Assembly: GCA_932294295.1 (NCBI GenBank)
Contig: OW028583.1
Coordinates: 2,418,501-2,482,500, forward strand
Origin: Alitta virens
Lineage: Eukaryota > Annelida > Polychaeta > Phyllodocida > Nereididae
Direction: 5' to 3'
Length of the DNA: 64,000 bases
Part shown: one piece after another, positions 56,430 to 64,000 of the stretch
Position numbering within the stretch: the first letter of the stretch is position 1
Layout of the letters: each line of letters begins with the position of its first letter
Made by a program: the position numbers and the translations under genes
Notes under the pieces: generated by a model
Databases searched by the model: none
What the model was told of the DNA's origin: nothing
What the model saw: only the letters and a program-made list of their open reading frames with translations

Positions 56430-57450
56430 TATATCTCCCACCTAGCTCCCCAGTTATGCCTGTCTTGCTCTCCCACCTAGCCCCCAGTTATACCTGTCTG
56501 GCTCCTACCTAGCTCCTAGTTATGCCTGTTTAGCTTTTCTAACTAGCTCCCCAGTTATGCCTGTCTTGCTCTCCTACCTAGCCCCCAGTTATGCCTGTCT
56601 AGCTCTCCTACCAAGCTCCCCAGTTATGCCTGTCTAGCTCCTACCTAGCTCCTATTTATGCCTGTCTAGCTCTCCTACCTAGCTCCCCAGTTATGCCTGT
56701 CTAGCTCTCATACCTAGCTCCTAGTTATGCCAGTCTAGCTCTCCTACCTAGCTCCCCAGTTATGCCTGTCTAGCTCCTACCTAGCTCCTATTTATGCCTG
56801 TCTAGCTCTCCTACCTAGCTCCCCAGTTATGCCTGTCTAGCTCTCCTACCTAGCTCCCCAGTTATGCCTGTCAGTTATGCCTGTCTAGCTCTCCTACCTA
56901 GCTCCCCAGTTATGCCTGTCAGTTATGCCTGTCTAGCTCTCCTACCTAGCTCCCCAGTTATGCCTGTCTAGCTCCTACCTAGCTCCTATTTATGCCTGTC
57001 TAGCTCTCCTACCTAGCTCCCCAGTTATGCCTGTCTAGCTCTCATACCTAGCTCCTAGTTATGCCAGTCTAGCTCTCCTACCTAGCTCCCCAGTTATGCC
57101 TGTCTAGCTCCTACCTAGCTCCTATTTATGCCTGTCTAGCTCTCCTACCTAGCTCCCCAGTTATGCCTGTCTAGCTCTCATACCTAGCTCCTAGTTATGC
57201 CAGTCTAGCTCTCCTACCTAGCTCCCCAGTTATGCCTGTCTAGCTCTCATACCTAGCTCCTAGTTATGCCAGTCTAGCTCTCCTACCTAGCTCCCCAGTT
57301 ATGCCTGTCTAGCTCCTCTACTTAGCACCCTAGTTATGCCTGTTTAGCTCTCCTAACTAGCTCCCCAGTTATGCCTGTCTAGCTCTCCTACCTAGCTCCC
57401 CAGTTATGCCTGTCAGTTATGCCAGTCTAGCTCTCCTACCTAGCCCCAAA
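56430..57450. repeat. 35-bp minisatellite with 136-bp higher-order unit, about 1 kb
   Basis: The basic unit is CTCTCCTACCTAGCTCCCC then AGTTATGCCTGTCTAG. A variant of 32 bp carries CTCCTATTTATGCC. The variant recurs at 56648, 56784, 56982 and 57118, that is, spaced 136, 198 and 136 bp, showing that four-unit blocks were duplicated together. Confidence 0.97.
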
Positions 57451-57662
57451 CTAACATGAATGACCTCTCCAGTTACATGTTAAACATAATAAAAGACTGA
57501 CTGAGCATACACTGTAAGTTATGAGTTGTATACGTTTACCAGTATTATGGCAGTACATGTGGGTAATGGTCAACAACATCTGTTTTGACAAAAAGCATAT
57601 GACCAACGGTCACTAACCCCTTCTTTATTTTGAGACAATAAATATATGTATAGACTTGTCAT

Positions 57663-57878
57663 ATGATAATACACGTCACATATTTTGATATGACTGACAG
57701 ACAGGAGGGAAAAGTGCAAAATTATCAAGACATACGCACATGTCTTGGCAAAACAAAGACCCAGATGGCATTCCAAATAGTATCAACGTTGGCGCGATGT
57801 CAACGATGTCAAAATGATGCTGTACTGACGGCGGCCGATATAGAAATGATGTTGGCCCGATTTGGAATGCTATCTGCG
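57663..57878 (+). CDS. Candidate first coding exon of an unknown gene
   Basis: An ATG at 57663 opens 72 codons that end in phase 0 exactly at a good donor (GCG then gtaagc). A second Met at residue 10 could be the start. The peptide is soluble and balanced in composition, containing QDIRTCLGKTKTQMAFQIVS, LARCQRCQND and TAADIEMMLARFGM, with three Cys. Local GC and CpG are higher than in the flanks. I do not recognise the family and found no following exon before 64000. It may belong to a gene extending beyond the window, or be a chance frame. Confidence 0.35.
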
Positions 57879-58360
57879 GTAAGCTTATTTAATGTCCACT
57901 TTATACTGTTTTGACATAACAATCTATGAATAGATATCATTATGGCCACCTGATAGAGCATGTTTTTCCAAAGCTAATTCAACCATTTTCAAATCATCAC
58001 AAATACAATGTAGATCTACTGATTCTTTAATCATGTAGTCAAAAACTAATCATGCCATTGGATAGAAGACATAATTAGGAAAGTTTTATATTTGCAGTAA
58101 AGTTCAATGTCTCAATGATACTGGTCTGAAGCATAGCATGTATGACTGGCTACAAAAGGCAGATGTAATGATTACATGATAAGGCTTGGAGTCCACACCA
58201 TGTTACACATTCACTCTATGGGATCTTTTGCTTGCCCTACATAGTACATAATATTATCAGATGAACAATAGCATCCTTAATTACGCTGGAGTTCCTGCAG
58301 AGCAGTTTGTCTACGAAGGAATTAGCAGCTGGGTGGCCTGATGGTTAAGGTATCCACCAA

Positions 58361-58460
58361 TAGAGTCTTTTCACTGAGCAGCCCTGAATTCAGCAAGACA
58401 TAAGTCATTCCTCTCCTCTTATTACTCATTTTGCTTTCCAGAAATAGTAGATCATAACCC
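58361..58460. repeat. Dispersed repeat, copy 1 of pair with 63898-63990
   Basis: TAGAGTCTTTTCACTGAGCA through TTACTCATTTTGCTTT matches the sequence at 63898-63990 with few changes. Both lie in the same orientation 5.5 kb apart. Confidence 0.9.
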
Positions 58461-58689
58461 ACAGATTCAATAAAAGTAACTTTCTCAGGCAAATAACAAA
58501 AATCAATTGAATGATAAGATGTCAAATATACATTAAAATGCACTAAAAATACTGCTGCTTTGATGCACTTTGCTTCGGCCAATCACAGTCAAGGGCGGGA
58601 ACATTTTCAGCCAATAGAACTGCAGTATTCTGCTGTTATAGCCACCTGGTGGAAATACAGAGAACCTTCAGTGAAAATCCACTATTCCA

Positions 58690-58880
58690 TATCGGCCAGC
58701 TCTGCTGAACCCAGGCTCGATCCCAGACCCGGGCACTCTCCATGAGCTACATCCCAGCAGCTGAATGCTGATCGCATGAGATGCTAAACTGGAAGCGCCC
58801 TGTACTCGGTGTCTTTGCTGATGCAAGTAAAGACTCTAGCCCACTATGGGGTTAATGTGTAACCAGGTGTGGACTCCTAG
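58690..58880 (+). mobile_element. SINE S1 partial copy
   Basis: GGCTCGATCCCAGACCCGGG (B-box side) is followed by GAGATGCTAAACTGGAAGCG, CTGTACTCGGTGTCTTTGC and GTGGACTCCTAG. The CTCATTATTACATCTGCATC family continues after it. Confidence 0.75.
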
Positions 58881-60149
58881 CCTTATCATCTCATTATTAC
58901 ATCTGCATCTGGCAGCTATATGCTGACTAAGCTTGAGACCCAGTAGCATTGAGACATTAGACATTAGAAGAGAATCCAACTCAAAAATTAATGGCTGTAA
59001 GACAGATCATAATTTACAAACTACGGTAATTGAACTTCACCAATTGCCAACCATAATGAAGATCGTAGAGATTGCTTATGAACAGCTAATTGTAAATGTT
59101 GCGAGTTTACAATATGCCAGTATCTGCTGTACATACATTCTGTCAACTTTACAACTAAACCCTTAGCAGGCCAATCTAGAGTCTTTCTCAACCTCTGTTG
59201 GCAGTGGGGGGGGGGGGGGGGGTTATTCAGCCTTCAACACATGTACAGGGTCATTGGTCAGCCACGGGGGACTGCGTGCCCATCACGAGTATAAACTTCA
59301 TACCAACAGCATTTACAGCTGAACTCATTGACATGGAATCATGACTGCTTAACATGCCATAAGCATACGACAACATTTGAGCAATCAATCAAGCTGGATG
59401 GCATGGTCTAAGATGATGTTTGAATAACAATAAAGTTCCGTTTTGAACCCACCAACGCTATGTAGGTAAGTTTCATAAAATACGGTCGACTCTAGCCGTC
59501 TGTAGCGACCTGCACCTAGCTGCGGTCTAAACACGCTAAAGCCAGCTGCTTCTGTCCACTTCTACAGCTAAAAATCACATCTATCACCAGATAAATATAA
59601 ACATTGGTAAATGTAAGAAATTAATCTAATATATTATTGTACTTGTAGATCCAGTTTTGAGTAGCCAGCTGTGACAGCTTAGTCTAGTTTCAATTTGATG
59701 TGTGTTTTTAATGAAACTAAAACTGTACAATGTTCTTGTGACTGCATCGGTCAACTCCACTGCAACAGAAGGCATCACAGCTGCAGATGATAGCATGATA
59801 GCACTGGTGCCAGTGGTGTGAGTTCATGCAGGTGGGCTATAGTCTGTATAACCAGACTATATTCCACAGGCAGTTGAGGAAAAATCTGGAATGGTATGCC
59901 ATGAATGAATTGCAATGGTACAGCATGTTGAAGCTCTCAGACAACATTTAGAGTTTAATTACACATAAACCAAAGGAAAATATTTTTTGGACAGAAAATT
60001 GATAATGTGCCAGTTGACATTTCTTCTAATATTATATATTATTTATGCAAAGTCGCTGTTCTCAAAACAATTCAATGCATGGTAACGCGTAATCAATTAT
60101 TTCTTTTTCGGAGGGGGGGGGGCAGGGTGGGGTCTTCAAAGTTCTCTTA
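58881..60149. other. Intergenic with SINE-associated tail and a G run
   Basis: 58881-58960 belongs to the ATCATCTCATTATT dispersed family. A G run sits at about 59205-59222 and another near 60112-60121. No gene was supported. Confidence 0.4.
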
Positions 60150-60190
60150 TGAGCATAGATAGATAGATAGATAGATAGATGGATAGATAG

Positions 60191-60221
<31 letters not shown>

Positions 60222-60597
60222 GATAGATGGATAGATGGATAGAATAGATAGATAGATAAATAGATAAATAGATAGATAGATAAATAGATAAATATGGGAA
60301 GTGCAGCCCACTAAGGCAAGTTCTTGCCGCCATCGAGGGTTGATTGATGAGGTGAGAGAGAGGAGTGCACTCACGTTACACTTTTACCCCATGGGTGGGA
60401 TCTTTTATTTGCTTCAGCATAGACACTGAGTACAAGGGACCGCCAATTCAACATCTCATGCGATCGACAAGCAGCTACTGGGATGTACCTCATGAAGAGT
60501 GCGCGGGCCGGTGATCGAACCCGGGACCTTCATATCAGCAGAGCTGGCCATTGTGAAATTGCCCGAATGCCTTTACCATTAGGCAAACCAGCTGCTT
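60150..60597 (-). mobile_element. SINE S1, inverted near-complete copy with (GATA)n tail
   Basis: A (AGAT)n tract at 60155-60296 is the tail. The body follows with CAGCCCACTAAGGCAAGTTC, ATCGAGGGTTGATTGATGAG and GAGTACAAGGGACCGCC. The tRNA-like head is GTGATCGAACCCGGGAC with an A-box-like segment near 60570-60595. It is the best-preserved inverted copy in the window. Confidence 0.88.
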
Positions 60598-61084
60598 AAC
60601 AAAACTAATACATGGCTATTTAAATTAATAAAAAAAATGTATTTTGTATTGGAAGCTGCAATGCATATACATGTATATATATATATACAACATATGTAAA
60701 CTTATCATACAGTTCACAAAGTTCACTCAATATCATGGTATGTATTTTGCTTCAAAATTAATGCACACTGCATGATAAAGAAACAAAGTATATCATATAC
60801 AGTGTATGCATGAAGAATGGTATGTTATTGCCAGACAGTGTATATCAAAAACTACCCTATATAATGCAAACAAAGGCATCCGAAATTCATGTACATTGAA
60901 TCAAATGCATAGCCTTGTATGCGTCTTGAGTCAAAACCTGTTTATCAATCTATGGAAAAGCCTGCATTAGATATCTGCAGTGAAAACCAACATTAATCTT
61001 ATCCAACGAAAGCCTGAATAAATCATTGCATTCCAAAGATTTTCATACAACTGCATAGTTTCCTAGCTGAATGAAAGGCTAACT

Positions 61085-61335
61085 AACTGGCTGGTGGGGT
61101 GCCTGACTGACTGACTGATTGATTGACTGGCTAACTGTTTGACTTACTGACTGACTGGCTAACTGTTTGACTTACTGACTGACTGGCTAACTGATTAATT
61201 GACTGACTGACTGACTGGCTAAATGATTGATTGACTGAATGACTGACTGACTGGGTGGCTGACAGACTGGCTGACTGGTGGACTGACTAGCTAACTGACT
61301 GATTGACTGACTGACTGACTGAGTGACTGACTGCA
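61085..61335. repeat. (CTGA)n imperfect microsatellite
   Basis: CTGACTGACTGA alternates with GGCTAACTGTTTGACTTA units, so it is partly a minisatellite. A related (TTGA)n tract is at 61575-61627. Confidence 0.93.
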
Positions 61336-61879
61336 ATGAAAATTCTTATTTTAACCCACTATTAGGCTACTGCCCCAATCACAGTTATTATTTTCATATA
61401 AGTTGCATTATATAACAGGTTATCATAGTCAGAAATGATTAAGTTAGGTGACATATTTAAGGTCATTATGACCATTGATGTGCCAGACATTGAGTAAAAG
61501 TGACTACTTATTATATGAAAATAAAATTGTTTTCGTTTAGTCACTGTCAAAAGAGTTACAGTTGCAACTCGGGTTAATTGATTGATTGATTGATTGAATG
61601 AATGATTGATTGATTGACTGACTGACTAGATAACCACTGAGAGATGGTATCTTGACTAAGTAGACACAGCTGCAAATTCTATTTTAGCATCTCCTTGTAC
61701 TGTGTTTGCCACATTTTAATGGTATCTGGTCACATGACTTCCTCTTGTGTTGTTATTGGTCATGTGACTCGAGGGGGGTCGTCTGCTGTTCCCCGCTACA
61801 AATAATGTTAGCAATGAAACATTTGTTTTGTGTCGTTTCAGTTATGGGTCTTTGAAAAATAATAAAGTAAAATAAAATC

Positions 61880-62760
61880 GTTAGAAAAAAACAAGAATAT
61901 GTAATAATATACATTTCCCATTTAACCTATTGTAATGTTAGGCCATATAACAAAATGAAACCGACATTTTTTTTTTTATATATTCCAAAAAATTAATTCT
62001 TTAGGCTTACTCATAAAATATCAAGATTACAGAATAAATGTAGATATATATATATATATATATATATATCTCATATATACGTCTTAATTTAGCTATTGCA
62101 ATGGTAAGCTAAAATAACAAGAAAATAATATTACTTCAAACTATTCTGATAGCATTTTACACAATATATACATAATTTACAAAAAATAAATAAAAAATAT
62201 ATATATCATAAAACAATCTAGGGAGAATAGACTATAGAATCTATAGATTAAGTAAATATAGACCTTAATTATAACCTTTTGTAATTGTAAACCAGATGAA
62301 AAAAATAACATTGTTTTAAAGCTTTCTTTAGGCTCAACATATAAAATAGTTAAAATATACAACAGAAAAAAAACAACTCTTAAATACAAAGTAATATATA
62401 TATATTATAGAACAATCTAGGGAGAATAGACTATAGAATCTATAGATTAAGTAAATATAGACCTTAATTATAACCTTCTGTAATTGTAAACCACATGAAA
62501 AAATAATATTATTTTAAAACTATCTTTAGGCTCAACCTATAAAATAGTTACAATAAACAACAGAAAAAAAAAAACTCTTAAATACAAAGTAATTTAAGTG
62601 AATTTAAGGTTTCTCATGTTACATAATGCAATGGTGAGTCACATAACAAAATACTGAAAACATTCTTTTGGCTTCATCATGCAATATTATACACCACAAT
62701 GTTATATGATAAGATAGCATGAAAATCTCATATATTCAGTAAAAAGACTGTTTTCCATGT
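61880..62760. repeat. AT-rich tandem repeat, about 199-bp unit
   Basis: ACAATCTAGGGAGAATAGAC through TAAATACAAAGTAAT occurs near 62213 and again near 62412 almost unchanged. Diverged relatives lie on both sides (ACAAAATGAAAC, TTTAGGCTTACTCATAAAAT). A (TA)n run lies at 62043-62072. Confidence 0.85.
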
Positions 62761-63897
62761 TATCCATTGTAATGGTATATTACAAAACCAAATTATGTTG
62801 TTAAACATTAAAAATAAAGAAAATCTTATTATAAGATGTCTGGTAGAGTATAAAATCTGGAAAATCGTACACATCATTATAGCAAACTATATGATGTAGC
62901 TGTTTATAATTTCACTTTAAAGTCACGATTAAATTCAGTGCAGCACAAACTAATTATTGATTATCATAATCAGACTAAATATAGCTTCAACTTTAACATA
63001 TTGTGATGGTAGCTGCATGGCCTTATTTTGTTATCACCCCAAAAATATACCTGGCTCAAAAAAGAAGGTTTACATCATATAAGCTGTCATTATTTGATCA
63101 TATCAATGTTAAACTTAGCATAATATATGCTGAGGCTGTTTTATCATTTCACAATGCTAAGAATAGTACAAAATAACTTACTAATTGCAAGTGAACTTGA
63201 AACAAAAGCCCCAGGAAACACATCCAACAGTAGCACACCAAGTGGAAACTAGTTATTGTAACATTTAAGCAAATGACCTTTGACCTATGTTACTGCTCCC
63301 ACGTTTCTGGTTGGATAGGAGCCAACAGGTACCCCCTTGAGAGCAGGGGTGGAGCTAGAAGGAGTGTTTGAGGGGAGGGGAGGGGTAAATAATAGAGTTG
63401 CAGTGTTTACCCGTACCCCAAATGATGGTGATTGAACGTGTCAAAAGTATCTTGATTTCAAATATTTTACTGAAAATATAATGAGGGTATAGAAAAATCA
63501 TTCTTTGATTTATTGTTGATGCCATAAAGTTAGTTTTAAGTAAATAAATAAATAATAAATAGTGTTTTATATTGCATGATAACCACAAAGATTAAATCGC
63601 TAGTAAACTTGATATTAAGAAAATACATTTGCAAAAAGTTAGATGAAATAAAAGAGTTTGTCAAAGAAATAATGGGTAATTGCTGTCGACAAGTTGACTG
63701 TCTACAGATTCTCATTGAGAGCAACTACCCAAATGTCTCGCTCAACTTACCCAGCCACTTTTGACCTATGGTCCTCGATTCAATTTTGTTCATTTATAAT
63801 TCAAAGAATACACAACTCATTTGTAGCTATACCATAAATGTAGGTCACCTGAGTTTCCAGGGACCCTGAAGATTCAAGGGCCCTGAGCAGAGGGGTA
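62761..63897. other. AT-rich sequence, nothing coding identified
   Basis: A GGGGTGGAGCTAGAAGGAG word near 63343 resembles a MITE terminus, but no partner end was found. Confidence 0.35.
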
Positions 63898-63990
63898 ATA
63901 GAGTCTTTTCACTGAGCAGCCCTGAATTCAGCAAGACATAAGTCTTTCCTCTCTTCATATTACTCATTTTGCTTTTCAGACAGAATAGGT
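63898..63990. repeat. Dispersed repeat, copy 2 of pair with 58361-58460
   Basis: Same text and orientation as the 58.4-kb copy, running to the window edge. Confidence 0.88.
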
Positions 63991-64000
63991 CATAACTAAC

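Noticed and set aside
60136..60374. Ser-Ile-Tyr-Leu repeat proteins on the minus strand
   Set aside because: Translation of the GATA microsatellite tail of a SINE.

Overview
The window reads as metazoan nuclear DNA. It is AT-rich, has short coding exons with GT-AG introns, and is packed with SINEs, MITEs, minisatellites and long G runs. The recognisable genes are ordinary animal orthologues, and the repeat load suits a marine invertebrate (ambulacrarian or lophotrochozoan-like). I cannot name a species or phylum. No rRNA gene, intact tRNA gene, CRISPR array or virus was seen.

Layout. 1-3.2 kb: first coding exon (minus strand) and AT-rich intron 1 of an MBOAT1/2-like acyltransferase whose other exons lie outside the window. 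4.6-6.05 kb: decayed tandem repeats and a broken P-element/THAP9-type transposase C-terminus. 7.8-9.6 kb: candidate TTAA-flanked transposon containing a perfect 34-bp palindrome. 10.0-10.3 kb: a doubtful two-exon micropeptide (minus). 10.5-16.9 kb: pyrroline-5-carboxylate reductase (PYCR3-like) with two alternative, phase-matched first exons. 22.6-27.4 kb (minus): PDCL3, a phosducin-like thioredoxin-fold co-chaperone, complete in 6 coding exons at 239 aa. 27.8-33.1 kb (plus): ABHD13, complete in 7 coding exons at 380 aa, head-to-head with PDCL3 across about 350 bp. 33.4-42.4 kb: MITEs, one small membrane-protein ORF (37.0 kb), a 74-bp minisatellite, tRNA-derived SINEs, a 264-bp tandem array and a LINE remnant. 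42.6-54.7 kb: almost entirely repeats (hAT-like MITE, foldback elements, a 125-bp satellite-like family, SINEs). 55.6-56.1 kb (minus): a single-pass membrane protein whose juxtamembrane/TM segment resembles the 37.0-kb ORF. 56.4-57.45 kb: a 35-bp minisatellite with higher-order structure. 57.66-57.88 kb: an orphan candidate first exon. 58-64 kb: SINE pieces, microsatellites and AT-rich tandem repeats.

The genes are housekeeping functions (proline synthesis, cytosolic protein folding, a membrane-anchored serine hydrolase, phospholipid remodelling) and do not form one pathway. The main points for follow-up are the duplicated PYCR first exon, the two related small TM proteins beside minisatellites, and several short non-autonomous transposon families with visible target-site duplications. 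All multi-exon models come from reading splice sites and family similarity by eye. None has transcript support here.
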